In this document: in pieces, positions 1-10,195 of the stretch
Position numbering within the stretch: the first letter of the stretch is position 1
Layout: the number at the start of each line of letters is the position of its first letter
NCBI GenBank assembly: GCA_022376465.1
Contig: JACDTU010000023.1
Location: 358,558 to 422,557, forward strand
Length of the DNA stretch: 64,000 bases
Source: Cubamyces lactineus
Taxonomy: Eukaryota; Basidiomycota; Agaricomycetes; Polyporales; Polyporaceae
Reading direction: 5' to 3'
Position numbers and translations under genes: made by a program
Notes under the pieces: model-generated
What the model was told of the DNA's origin: nothing
Databases searched by the model: none
Seen by the model: the letters and a program-made list of their open reading frames with translations, nothing else

Positions 1-1
1 G

Positions 2-841
2 CTGATGAATGGAGGCACCGCCGGAACCTGGGCCCGCACCTTCATTGAAGACGTAGAACGGCAGGCAGCCGACCAGAACAAGAACCGAAGACCAGGCGAA
101 GAACGTATCGAACCCAACTACGGAACATGGGACGACTTCAAGAAGCAACTACTGGAAGCATTCGACGACATCGACCAGAAGGCCAGCGCCCGTGTGCTGC
201 TGCGAAACCTGAAGCAAGGAAGCAAGAAAGTCGAAGACTACATCGCCGAGTTCAAGTCGATCATCTCGCGATGCGGAATCACAGAGTTCGAAGTCATTGC
301 CGACTTCTTCTATGCTGGACTCAACCGTCCCCTTCGAGAGAAGATCTTCGGGATGTACCCCCTACCGAAGGACACCAGCGAACTCTACCTCCGAGCCTCC
401 ACCCTCGAACAGCAGTATCACCTGGGAAGAGCATACGACGGGAAGACCTCGACCTTCCGACCTACGTACAAGCCGTACAGACCCCGACCGCAAGAACGCG
501 ACCCTGATGCCATGGATGTCCACAAGATGACGACCGAAGAACGAGAGAAGCACTACCGAGAAGGACGATGCTTCAATTGCCACCAGATAGGGCATCTAGC
601 GCGGCAGTGCCCCAACAGAAGAACCAACGACCGTAAGAAGACGAAGCCTGCTGCCAAGGCCCGCATCACCGAGGTCGAAGAAGACGAGAGCGACGATGAT
701 GAAGACATCAAATCCATTGACAGCCAAGCGGCTGACAAGAAACAGCTTATCGCAGCAAGGATCCGTACCGCTCTGAAGGGGCTAGAAGAAGACCAAGACG
801 CGAAGGAAATCCTCGCAAGCTTCTCCAACGAGGGTTTTTGA
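2..841 (+). CDS. Gag-like nucleocapsid polyprotein (5' partial)
   Basis: This is the retrotransposon gag, which forms the particle shell and binds the element's RNA. The frame is open from the first bases of the window, so the true start lies upstream. A retrotransposon-gag-type helical segment (WDDFKKQLLEAF to SELYLRASTLEQQY) is followed by a single CCHC zinc knuckle, CFNCHQIGHLARQC, at about residues 189-202. An acidic tail leads to the stop TGA at 839-841. The last codons before the stop form a slippery heptamer, so pol is probably made by -1 frameshifting. No internal stops are seen, so gag is intact over the visible part. Confidence 0.92.
   Translation: MMNGGTAGTWARTFIEDVERQAADQNKNRRPGEERIEPNYGTWDDFKKQLLEAFDDIDQKASARVLLRNLKQGSKKVEDYIAEFKSIISRCGITEFEVIADFFYAGLNRPLREKIFGMYPLPKDTSELYLRASTLEQQYHLGRAYDGKTSTFRPTYKPYRPRPQERDPDAMDVHKMTTEEREKHYREGRCFNCHQIGHLARQCPNRRTNDRKKTKPAAKARITEVEEDESDDDEDIKSIDSQAADKKQLIAARIRTALKGLEEDQDAKEILASFSNEGF
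832..838 (+). promoter_or_regulatory. -1 programmed ribosomal frameshift heptamer G GGT TTT
   Basis: Read in the gag frame the sequence is G_GGT_TTT followed at once by the gag stop TGA. This fits the classical X_XXY_YYZ slippery pattern. Slipping back one base gives GGG TTT TTG AAG, which is the frame of the protease/pol ORF. Position and phase fit exactly. No downstream pseudoknot was worked out. Confidence 0.75.
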
Positions 842-2343
842 AGAACCGGCGTGTCTCGACGTCACGACCGCGTACTAAGGTCCGCCGTGCAATAGTAGCG
901 CAGACTTCTCGACAGTCTATGAGAATTCCGTTATCTATCCACGCGGACCTAAGTGTCGAAACGAAAGCCCTCATCGACACGGGAGCGGGAGAAGTATTCA
1001 TGGACCACAGGTTTGCGAAAGAGCACAACTTCCCGCTCAAATCGCTGAAAGCCCCGATCCAAGTATACAACGCTGACGGAACCAGGAATGAAGCAGGCGA
1101 TATCAAGAAATGCGCAGTCCTTGAAATTGAAGCTGGGCGCCACCGACACATTGTGCGGTTCCTGATTACGTCGCTAGGAAAGGAACCAATCATCCTGGGC
1201 CTGCCATGGCTGCAGCGCGTCAATGCCAACATCGACTTCACGAAAGGGACCCTCGATATCGACCCCGCCCGGGTGAACCGAACAATTGTGGAACATCTGC
1301 GTGCAATGTGGTTCCCAGATCAAGACCCCTTCACCGGAAGACCCAAGCCAGTCGAAGAAGAACCGGACGAAGAAACAGAGGAAGAAGACGAAGGCGTGAC
1401 CGAGGAAGCATCGACCCAAGAACCAATCTACGAGAACATCGAACGAGTTACCCTCTCCGACGTGCACCCGGAAGAAGAACCCGACGACCAAGATCTGCTG
1501 ATAGCTTATCTTCGCGGAGAACACGAAGCCATGATAGCACCGCACGCGACAGAATGGCACGGAGATATGCCTCGACCCGGATCCCCCCTCACCACGGAAC
1601 ACGACTACGAACCCACGAAGATTGGACCTGGACCCACCATCGGAAGAATCCGACGAGCCCCACAAGGACTTCGATTTGCAATTGCAGCCAACGTCTGGAT
1701 CCGAGCAAAGGTCAACCCCGCAATGGCACTCGCACAACAGCACCAAGCACAGGAAGAGAAGAAGACTTTCGAAGAGATGCTCCCCGAACCGTACCGAGGA
1801 TATGCCGCCATCTTTGAAAAGAAGGCGTCCGAATGATTCCCACCATCACGACCCTGGGACCTGGCCATTGAACTCAAGGAAGGCTTTACCCCGAAGGACT
1901 TCAAGCGATATCAACTCACGCCCAAGGAACTCGAAGCCGAGGAAGAATTCATCCGGGAGAACCTACGAAAAGGCTACATCCGACCCTCGAACTCGCCGAT
2001 GGCATCCCCATTCTTCTTCGTCGGCAAGAAGGACGGAACACTACGACCCTGCCAAGATTATCGATACCTCAACGAAGGAACCGTCCCCAACAAGTACCCA
2101 CTACCGCTCATATCGGAATTGGTCGACAAGCTGCGCGGAGCGAAGGTTTTCTCCAAACTGGACCTCCGATCGGGATACAACAACGTCCGTATCAAGGACG
2201 GTGATCAATGGAAGGCCGCCTTCAGAACCAGCAAAGGGCTATACGAACCAATGGTCATGTTCTTTGGACTGCGGAACTCCCCCTCGGCTTTCCAAGCTAT
2301 GATGAACGCGATCTTCGCAGACATGATCGACGAAGGATGGGTA

Positions 2344-2352
2344 GTGATTTAC
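2344..2352 (+). repeat. Target site duplication, left copy (GTGATTTAC)
   Basis: This 9-bp sequence encodes the V-I-Y residues before the catalytic MDD of the reverse transcriptase. It recurs at 5974-5982 on the far side of the inserted element. Removing one copy plus the insert restores a continuous YMDD frame. Confidence 0.9.
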
Positions 2353-2519
2353 ACTAGTGGTCACCACTCATTGTTAACAATAGCCCACCTAGGTAGCAAA
2401 ACCATTGTGGAAGACGTGGCCACATCAAGTACAATGATAAAATGCCCACAAGGTTTGATAATGAAGAATCACTGAATTGTAATTGGACGTGGGCTCTTTG
2501 TCAATACAATATGAACAAT

Positions 2520-3500
2520 CGTGGGGGTATTGTACATGGTTCTGAATTACAATTGGCCCACGTAGGGATGATAATAGCTGCGTTGTAGATGTTCGTGGGG
2601 GTATTGTACATCGTCCTGAATGACAATTGGCCCACGTAGGGATGATAATAACTGGATTGTCGATGTTCGTGGGGGTATTGTACATCGTCGTAGGGGCATT
2701 GTACATCGTCCTGAATGACAATTGGCCCACGTAGGGATGATAATAACTGGATTGTCGATGTTCGTGGGGGTATTGTACATCGTCGTAGGGGCATTGTACA
2801 TCGTCCTGAATGACAATTGGCCCACGTAGGGATGATAATAACTGGATTGTCGATGTTCGTGGGGGTATTGTACATCGTCGTAGGGGCATTGTACATCGTC
2901 ATGGGGGTATTGTACATCGTCCTGAATGACAATTGGCCCACGTAGGGATGATAATAACTGGATTGTCGATGTTCGTGGGGGTATTGTACATCGTCGTGGG
3001 GGTATTGTACATCGTCGTGGGGGTATTGTACATCGTCGTAGGGGCATTGTACATCGTCGTGGGGGTATTGTACATCGTCCTGAATGACAATTGGCCCACG
3101 TAGGGATGATAATAACTGGATTGTCGATGTTCGTGGGGGTATTGTACATCGTCGTGGGGGTATTGTACATCGTCGTGGGGGTATTGTACATCATCGTAGG
3201 GGCATTGTACATCGTCGTGGGGGCATTGTACATCGTCCTGAATGACAATTGGCCCACGTAGGGATGATAATAACTGGATTGTCGATGTTCGTGGGGGTAT
3301 TGTACATCGTCGTGGGGGTATTGTACATCGTCGTAGGGGGATTGTACATCATCGTGGGGGCATTATCAATGATCATGATTTACAAAATGCCCACGTAGGG
3401 ATGATAATAACTGGATTGTCGATGTTCGTGGGGGTTATTGTACATCGTCGTACAGACATTGTACATCATTGTGGGGGTATTGTACATTGTCGTACAGGCA
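2520..3500 (+). repeat. Minisatellite block in left arm of foldback element
   Basis: A short motif like GTGGGGGTATTGTACATCGT is repeated many times, interspersed with a longer unit that starts ACAATTGGCCCACGTAGG. The longer unit occurs about seven times here, plus one variant near 3384. The matching block in the right arm has only two copies plus the variant, so the array has expanded on one side only. Long ORFs in this block are by-products of the repeat. Confidence 0.9.
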
Positions 3501-4394
3501 TATTCAACACCTTCCTGCCACTCCTTCTCTAGGGCCACATTGGGGCACCCTGTTGGGCTAAATCTATATATAACATATATGTATTTGCTTTAACACATAT
3601 ATCTGTTTATAGCAACACATTTGGGCAGGGAAAGTAGCCTAAAAATGCGACCCTAGGGTAGGGGCCATCAGGAGGGGACCAGTGCAGGGTGCGTAGCATG
3701 GCTCCCTCTCGGTCAATTTCTATGAACAATATATCATTGGAAAGGTGCTTGAAAGGGCTTTCCAACGCATATTATTGCATGAGGAATAATGCAGTATTGG
3801 TAGAGATATGGACCATCGCATTTTCGCCCAAAATGGCCATTTTGGTTCCTTGATTGCTTGGCAACCAGGCATTCCCTCATGCTCCCCTTGGTACCGTTGG
3901 ATTCGCGTTTTTAAGGGCTATCTAATGGTAGTAAATACATGGTATTCTGACCACATGCATTGTCACCCTCCTCCTGCCCCTCCCCCACTTTACCACCTCA
4001 TAGCTCTTGCAGTTCTTTGTCTTTCTCGGTAATCTCTTTTGATCCTTGTAGTATACATAGAGAACTATGTATTTACCGCTTTTTACACCCTAATATGGCC
4101 TACTCCCAATGGAATTCATGTAGGTGCATTTTCGCACTTTTCAGATTCTCCCCTCCATATCTCTGCACCCAGAGCAGCCATTGCCTTCGTTCTTTTTTCA
4201 TTTTGTGCCTAAACACTGCTACTACATGTCTGTAGAAGCTCATTCTTATCGAATGCAGTGATCAGAATTGAGCTCCTTATCAGCTGGGGGAGGCAGATCC
4301 TGTTTTGGTTTACATCCAGCGAAATATTTTCTAATCAGATGGCACATTCATATTCTACTCGTCTATACCTACCTGGCACAACAAGAATCATGGG

Positions 4395-4555
4395 ATTTGG
4401 TGAAGAACTGAGTGAGCTACAGGAAATGGACCTCCTAGACACCCAAAGTTGCAGGATGTGCAGTTGCACTGCTCCGGAAATGCATGCAGTGCATTGCTGA
4501 ACAGGCAGCATTTGGTGCCTCTGAGCCATATCTCTGCAACTACTCATCCAAATCT
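4395..4555. other. Loop between the arms of the foldback element
   Basis: About 160 bp of non-symmetric sequence separates the two arms. The arms meet it at matching segments (left near 4359-4394, right near 4556-4589). Nothing gene-like is seen in it. Confidence 0.75.
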
Positions 4556-5454
4556 CATGATTCTTGTTGTGCCAGGTAGGTATAGACGAGTAGAATATGA
4601 ATGTGCCATCTGATTAGAAAATATTTCGCTGGATGTAAACCAAAACAGGATCTGCCTCCCCCAGCTGATAAGGAGCTCAATTCTGATCACTGCATTCGAT
4701 AAGAATGAGCTTCTACAGACATGTAGTAGCAGTGTTTAGGCACAAAATGAAAAAAGAACGAAGGCAATGGCTGCTCTGGGTGCAGAGATATGGAGGGGAG
4801 AATCTGAAAAGTGCGAAAATGCACCTACATGAATTCCATTGGGAGTAGGCCATATTAGGGTGTAAAAAGCGGTAAATACATAGTTCTCTATGTATACTAC
4901 AAGGATCAAAAGAGATTACCGAGAAAGACAAAGAACTGCAAGAGCTATGAGGTGGTAAAGTGGGGGAGGGGCAGGAGGAGGGTGACAATGCATGTGGTCA
5001 GAATACCATGTATTTACTACCATTAGATAGCCCTTAAAAACGCGAATCCAACGGTACCAAGGGGAGCATGAGGGAATGCCTGGTTGCCAAGCAATCAAGG
5101 AACCAAAATGGCCATTTTGGGCGAAAATGCGATGGTCCATATCTCTACCAATACTGCATTATTCCTCATGCAATAATATGCGTTGGAAAGCCCTTTCAAG
5201 CACCTTTCCAATGATATATTGTTCATAGAAATTGACCGAGAGGGAGCCATGCTACGCACCCTGCACTGGTCCCCTCCTGATGGCCCCTACCCTAGGGTCG
5301 CATTTTTAGGCTACTTTCCCTGCCCAAATGTGTTGCTATAAACAGATATATGTGTTAAAGCAAATACATATATGTTATATATAGATTTAGCCCAACAGGG
5401 TGCCCCAATGTGGCCCTAGAGAAGGAGTGGCAGGAAGGTGTTGAATATGCCTGT

Positions 5455-5800
5455 ACGACAATGTACAATACCCCCACAATGATGTACAATGTCTGTACGA
5501 CGATGTACAATAACCCCCACGAACATCGACAATCCAGTTATTATCATCCCTACGTGGGCATTTTGTAAATCATGATCATTGATAATGCCCCCACGATGAT
5601 GTACAATCCCCCTACGACGATGTACAATGCCCCTACGACGATGTACAATACCCCCACGAACATCGACAATCCAGTTATTATCATCCCTACGTGGGCCAAT
5701 TGTCATTCAGGACGATGTACAATACCCCCACGAACATCTACAACGCAGCTATTATCATCCCTACGTGGGCCAATTGTAATTCAGAACCATGTACAATACC
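5455..5800 (-). repeat. Minisatellite block in right arm of foldback element
   Basis: This is the mirror of the left-arm minisatellite in reverse orientation. It has two copies of the longer unit and one variant, against about seven plus one on the left. The difference accounts for most of the length gap between the arms (about 2.04 kb against 1.42 kb). Confidence 0.88.
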
Positions 5801-5973
5801 CCCACGATTGTTCATATTGTATTGACAAAGAGCCCACGTCCAATTACAATTCAGTGATTCTTCATTATCAAACCTTGTGGGCATTTTATCATTGTACTTG
5901 ATGTGGCCACGTCTTCCACAATGGTTTTGCTACCTAGGTGGGCTATTGTTAACAATGAGTGGTGACCACGACT

Positions 5974-5982
5974 GTGATTTAC
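5974..5982 (+). repeat. Target site duplication, right copy (GTGATTTAC)
   Basis: This is the second copy of the 9-bp target. It is followed immediately by ATGGACGAC, the MDD of the reverse transcriptase active site. Confidence 0.9.
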
Positions 5983-8322
5983 ATGGACGACATACTGATC
6001 TTTTCGGCAGACCTGGACGAACACCGAAGAAGGACCTTACGTGTCCTGGAACGACTCAAAGAACACGACCTCTACCTCAAACTAGAGAAGTGCATATTCA
6101 ACGCACCAGAAGTGGAGTATCTTGGAATGATCATCAGTGAGAACCGGATCTCCATGGACCCTATCAAGATAAAGGGAATACTCGACTGGCCAGAACCGAC
6201 AACCGTCAAGGACGTTCGATCATTCCTTGGATTCGGCAACTTTTACCGACGATTCATCGACCATTTCTCGGAGATCGCACGACCACTCAATGCGCTAACC
6301 AAGAAGGACGCCAAATGGGAATGGACAACGGAATGCCAGAAGGCCTTCGACATGCTGAAGCAACGATTCGCGACGGCCCCCGTGCTGCAAATGCCCGACG
6401 TTAGCAAACCCTTTGTCGTCGAATCCGACGCCTCGCAATGGGCCACAGGGGCAGTACTCCGGCAATGAGACGCCAACGGCGACCTGCACCCGTGCGCGTA
6501 TCTATCCGAAGGATTCACCGAAGCGGAACGGAACTACGAAATCTATGACCGAGAACTACTTGGCATCATTCGAGCCCTGAAGGCCTGGCGACACTACCTC
6601 GAAGGATCAGGGCACCCGGTCACGATCCTATCCGACCACAAGAACCTCACCTACTGGCGCAACCCGCAACAACTAAACAGACGACAAGCACGATGGGCCC
6701 TCTTTCTCTCCCAGTTCGACATCCAACTCGTACACACCCCCGGCACGGCAATGGTACAATCGGATGCGCTATCCCGAAGACCCGATCACCGACAAGGATC
6801 AGAAGACGACAATACTGAACGAACCATGCTACCTGACAACCTCTTCGTACGACTAGTGGACACCCGACTGGCACCGAGATTCCGACACTTGGCCACGCAA
6901 GACAGACTCTTTTGCGACGCACTTGCTGCCATCCGACACGACGGACCACCCCCGATCAGAAGTGCACTCACCGATTGGCAAGAACGAGATGGCTTAATCT
7001 TCTACAAGAACCGATGCTACGTACCGGCCGACGAAGCTCTGCGACGAGACCTGATCAGTCAACACCACGACTCCCCGGCAGCCGGACACCCTGGGAAATT
7101 CAAGACTCTAGAACTGATACGACGGTCATACTGGTGGCCCGGCATGTATGCCATGGTATCCCGATACGTCGAAGGCTGTGCCACATGCCAGCAGAACAAG
7201 CCAAACACGCACCCGACCACCCCGCCCCCACAACCAATCCCCGCTGACGATGTTACTCGGCCATTCCAGAATGTCACGATGGATCTCATCACCGATCTCC
7301 CCGAATCCCACGGCTACGATAGTATTCTGGTCGTGGTCGACCATGGCCTTACGAAGGGGGTGATTTTTGCACCTTGCAGGAAGACGATCAATGCAATCAG
7401 CACAGCGGCACTCTACCACCGGCACGTATACCGACGCTTTGGACTACCCAGCAAGATCATATCCGACCGAGGACCACAATTCGTATCCAATGTCACTCGC
7501 GAACTAGGAAGACTCCTAGGCATCACCCTTTCCCCGTCTACCGCATACCACCCGCAAACCGACGGACAAACCGAACGAGTGAATCAAGAACTGGAAGTCT
7601 ACCTCAGGATATTCTGCGAAGGCCGACCAGACGAATGGGCGGAACACCTTGTCGACGCAGAGGTTGCACACAATCAACGGACCCATTCAGCACGGAACGC
7701 ATCACCATTCTACCTCATGATGGGGTACGAACCGACACTGATTCCCATCGCATACCCCAAGACCAACACCCCGACAGTACAAGAACGGCTAGCAGACCTC
7801 CAGAAGGCCCGGGACGAAGCCCTAGCAGCCCACGAGCTAGCCCGACACGTCATGCGCGACAGGTTCAAGGGAAAGTTCGTCCAATTCAAGAAAGGACAGA
7901 AGGTCTGGCTCGAAGGGAAGAACCTCAAGCTCGCTTATGCATCCCGGAAACTTGCACCAAAACGGGAAGGCCCCTTTGTCATCACCGAAGTCCTTGGACC
8001 CGTGACTTATCGGCTAGAGCTGCCGAAACACTGGAAGATACACCCCGTGTTCCACGCGTGCTTCCTCACCCCATACAAGGAGAACGACACCCACGGACCG
8101 AACTACACGAGGCCACCACCTGACCTTATCGATGGGGAAGAAGAATACGAAGTCGAAGCGATCGTCGGACACAAGACCACACGAGGCGGAATCCGTTACC
8201 AAATCAAGTGGAAAGGCTACTCCAGTGCCGAGAACACATGGGAACCCGAGTCCGCTCTAATTCCGAACGCCAAAGAAATCCTCCAACGGTATAAAAGGGC
8301 GAAGAAGCTGCTGTAATCTGCA

Positions 8323-8481
8323 ATGCTCTCTCTCGCCATCCTCTTCGCCATCTACTGCCTCACCCTCCTCGCTATCACCCTCCTCTTTCTCTGGTATATC
8401 CTCCGTGACCTCTTCAACCGCATCATCGAGCACACTCTCCACAGCCGTGACTACCCATCTCGATCAGCGTGGGGATCGTGA
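8323..8481 (+). CDS. Small single-pass membrane protein ORF (52 aa) in gypsy 3' region
   Basis: The ORF starts with ATG six bases after the pol stop and ends with TGA. Residues 2-26 are almost all hydrophobic (leucine, isoleucine, alanine, phenylalanine, tryptophan), which predicts one transmembrane helix. A short basic and polar tail follows (RDLFNRIIEHTLHSRDYPSR). It is the first of three closely packed ORFs between integrase and the 3' LTR, the place where env-like genes sit in some LTR elements. No family is recognised. Against its being real are its small size and the lack of a visible promoter. In favour are the hydrophobic pattern and the tight spacing to the next ORF. Confidence 0.45.
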   Translation: MLSLAILFAIYCLTLLAITLLFLWYILRDLFNRIIEHTLHSRDYPSRSAWGS

Positions 8482-8486
8482 AGCCT

Positions 8487-8675
8487 ATGATCATCGTGCT
8501 CTTCACCTGCATGACCCTCGGCTACCTCCTTGCCCTTGCCTTCATCGCCACTCACCTGCGCCTCGCCACCAACATCCTCGAAGTTGCTCTCGAACACCGC
8601 GACCCTCTCGACCCCGTAAACGACAAGCTTGACCAGGCCGACCGTACCCTCAACAACTCCAGCTGGGACGAGTAG
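8487..8675 (+). CDS. Small single-pass membrane protein ORF (62 aa) in gypsy 3' region
   Basis: ATG lies five bases after the previous ORF's stop. The same frame is open upstream to a GTG at 8469, which would add six residues. The N-terminal 25 residues are hydrophobic (IIVLFTCMTLGYLLALAFIA) and predict one membrane helix. The rest is polar and acidic (EHRDPLDPVNDKLDQADRTL), probably helical. The stop TAG at 8673-8675 is one base before the ATG of the next ORF, which would allow termination-reinitiation. No family is recognised. Together with the previous ORF it would give a pair of small membrane proteins encoded by the retroelement. Confidence 0.5.
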   Translation: MIIVLFTCMTLGYLLALAFIATHLRLATNILEVALEHRDPLDPVNDKLDQADRTLNNSSWDE

Positions 8676-8676
8676 A

Positions 8677-9711
8677 ATGGGCCGCCCCCTCTATAGCACC
8701 CAAGTCGCTGACGACAATGCAAGCGACCAGGAAAACCAACAGCCGCTACCCATTCCTCCCCCACTCGCCAGACGCCTCTCGTCGCCCCCACCGGAATACA
8801 CCTCTAGGTCACCATCGCCCGCCTCCTCGACGTCGGACCTCAGCACGGTTGGTGCCGAAGACTCTCATCTGGTAGACCACTCCCGGCACCCCGACGTCAA
8901 CCAGTTGCTCCGCGCGCTCCTCACCAACCCTATCCCAGTCGTCAATGCCACTAAGCGAGGCCTGCAGTACTTCCTTAGGGAGTATCGATGCCTCTACAAC
9001 GAGCAACGGGAACTGGACGCACTGGAAGGGAACCTTGTTGACGCAGCCGACATCGCAGAGGACGCTCTAGACGCTCTTCACGAAGCGTTTGGTGAAGAAG
9101 AGGAGCAACGGCAAGTCTCGGACTACGACATCGCAGAAAGGCAGGCGCGCGCCCTCGAAAACGTCGGGCACCATGCCCACGAGTTACGGAGGTTGGCAAG
9201 ACACTCTTTGAACACCACTCGACGGCTCGCCCGGACCACGCGCACGTGGAGGAACTTCCTCATACAAACGTTCGAACTCCCGGCATTCCGTGCAAGGATG
9301 GCGCCACTGGCCTCGGTCATCAACGACGCGGCCCCGCCTCCAGGGGAACTCCCAGCTGCGGCAAGAAGAGTGCCTGGCGAAGCCCGACGCCAAGGGACCT
9401 ATCTGCCCTTGTTCCACACCAGAGTCTCTGCGGGAAGCCGTCGGCCCCGTGATCCATCCCCCGACGGGCGTAACGTAAGAGCTCGAAGAGACACCTCGCC
9501 CGCCCCAATGGATGCTTCGCCGGCCCGACCTGAGTCCCCGCCATCCCTCCACCCTATTGGCCGCAGCTGCCTAGTCTGCGGGTCACCCGATCACGAGTAC
9601 CTGCGGTGCCGAGACTGGCGATGCGTCTGGTGTCGCGCCACCGCCCCTGGCCATCACCCGTGGGAGTGCCCTCTGCGCCCAGAAGACATGGACGAGCGGT
9701 TCACGAGTTGA
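8677..9711 (+). CDS. Extra retrotransposon ORF with coiled coil and two C-terminal zinc knuckles (344 aa)
   Basis: This ORF lies between integrase and the 3' LTR, starting one base after the preceding stop. Residues 1-80 are proline/serine-rich and probably disordered. Residues of about 85-210 are helical and charged (RELDALEGNLVDAADIAEDA and RRLARHSLNTTRRLARTTR), consistent with a coiled coil. An Arg/Pro-rich stretch follows. The C-terminus has CLVCGSPDHEYLRC, an exact CX2CX4HX4C knuckle, followed by CVWCRATAPGHHPWEC, a CX2CX6HX4C variant. The knuckles suggest RNA or DNA binding, like a second nucleocapsid; the function is inferred. The ORF is open across its full length although pol is broken. 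The start at 8677 was preferred because the upstream in-frame part overlaps the previous ORF. Confidence 0.7.
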   Translation: MGRPLYSTQVADDNASDQENQQPLPIPPPLARRLSSPPPEYTSRSPSPASSTSDLSTVGAEDSHLVDHSRHPDVNQLLRALLTNPIPVVNATKRGLQYFLREYRCLYNEQRELDALEGNLVDAADIAEDALDALHEAFGEEEEQRQVSDYDIAERQARALENVGHHAHELRRLARHSLNTTRRLARTTRTWRNFLIQTFELPAFRARMAPLASVINDAAPPPGELPAAARRVPGEARRQGTYLPLFHTRVSAGSRRPRDPSPDGRNVRARRDTSPAPMDASPARPESPPSLHPIGRSCLVCGSPDHEYLRCRDWRCVWCRATAPGHHPWECPLRPEDMDERFTS

Positions 9712-9750
9712 GCTGGATATTCCGCTGATGGAACAGCGTAGAAGCATACG

Positions 9751-9760
9751 AAGGGGGTAA
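9751..9760 (+). other. Polypurine tract of the gypsy element
   Basis: AAGGGGGTAA lies immediately before the 3' LTR at 9761. This is where plus-strand priming is expected. Confidence 0.75.
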
Positions 9761-10195
9761 TGTTACGACGCTCACTGTGTCACGGTCACGAAGTTTCCTT
9801 TTCCTTCCTCCTTGCGCTCCCACTATGCCACGTCATCTTTTCCCATACCACGACATCCTTTCCCGTGCCACGTCATCCTCGTTCCCACCGATTCCACGGT
9901 TGTTGTATTCCTAGCCTATCCTGTTTTTCCATGTCATCGCCACATCACCTGTATTCCCAGCCCTGACTCTACGTAGTTATACTGGACTCTCACGGTACGT
10001 GGCGCCTACGTGGCGCTGACGTGTCTATGCCTCCTTTCCTGTATTTAAGACCGGAGGATCCACTCGGGATCCTCAGCTCGACCTGGTTATCCATTGCCTA
10101 TTCCTCTGAACCTCTACTCGACTCGAACTACTGGAGACCTCTGGTCCGATCCCTAGGACGTCGCTCGCTGTGACCGATCTAGGCTCGTCGTAACA
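9761..10195 (+). repeat. 3' LTR of the gypsy element (435 bp)
   Basis: The LTR starts with TGTTACGACG and ends with the exact reverse complement CGTCGTAACA, a perfect 10-bp terminal inverted repeat with TG...CA ends. A TATA-like sequence (GTATTTAAGA) lies near 10041. The next bases (GATGG) should be the target duplication, but the partner copy is outside the window. Confidence 0.93.

Larger units (their letters stand above)
2353..5973. mobile_element. 3.6 kb non-autonomous foldback (long inverted repeat) DNA element
   Basis: The insert is a giant inverted repeat. The left arm (2353 to about 4394) and right arm (about 4556 to 5973) are near-identical reverse complements around a loop of about 160 bp. 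It is bounded by a 9-bp target duplication. Only the outermost bases of the arms differ (ACTAGTGG against AGTCGTGG). No transposase-like protein is encoded; the ORFs in it are translations of minisatellite repeats. A 9-bp duplication with long inverted repeats is the pattern of Mutator-like (MULE) elements, but this is inference, because other superfamilies with 8-10 bp duplications cannot be excluded. The arms hold AT-rich segments and minisatellite blocks. Confidence 0.88.
838..8316 (+). pseudogene. Pol polyprotein (protease, RT, RNase H, integrase, chromodomain), disrupted
   Basis: One reading frame runs from the frameshift site to TAA at 8314-8316. In order it shows an aspartic protease (LIDTGAG, near 973-993), reverse transcriptase ([19 protein letters not shown] split by the insertion), RNase H ([12 protein letters not shown], then DHKNLTYW), a zinc-binding HHCC region, the integrase core with catalytic residues in [15 protein letters not shown] and [12 protein letters not shown], a GPY/F-like segment ([15 protein letters not shown]), and a chromodomain ([19 protein letters not shown], near 8197-8253). 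Three lesions break it: TGA at 1834-1836, the foldback element at 2353-5973, and TGA at 6466-6468. Insertion plus duplicated target is 3630 bp, a multiple of three, so the frame is the same on both sides. Both stops look like CGA-to-TGA changes, judged by family conservation of Arg there (inferred). Confidence 0.93.
1..10195 (+). mobile_element. Ty3/gypsy chromodomain LTR retrotransposon, 5' end outside window
   Basis: The order gag, protease, reverse transcriptase, RNase H, integrase, chromodomain and LTR defines a Metaviridae-type chromovirus element. The window opens inside gag, so the 5' LTR, primer binding site and gag start are not seen. The copy is defective: pol carries two in-frame TGA stops and a 3.6 kb foldback insertion at 2353-5973. 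Three short ORFs lie between integrase and the 3' LTR, which is unusual. The 3' LTR ends at 10195 and is followed directly by LINE coding sequence, so the element is nested in a LINE. Confidence 0.95.

Noticed and set aside
2425..3376. Several long minus-strand ORFs (up to 236 codons)
   Set aside because: They are translations of the minisatellite units in the foldback element; the period is a near multiple of three and keeps frames open. The peptide is purely repetitive.
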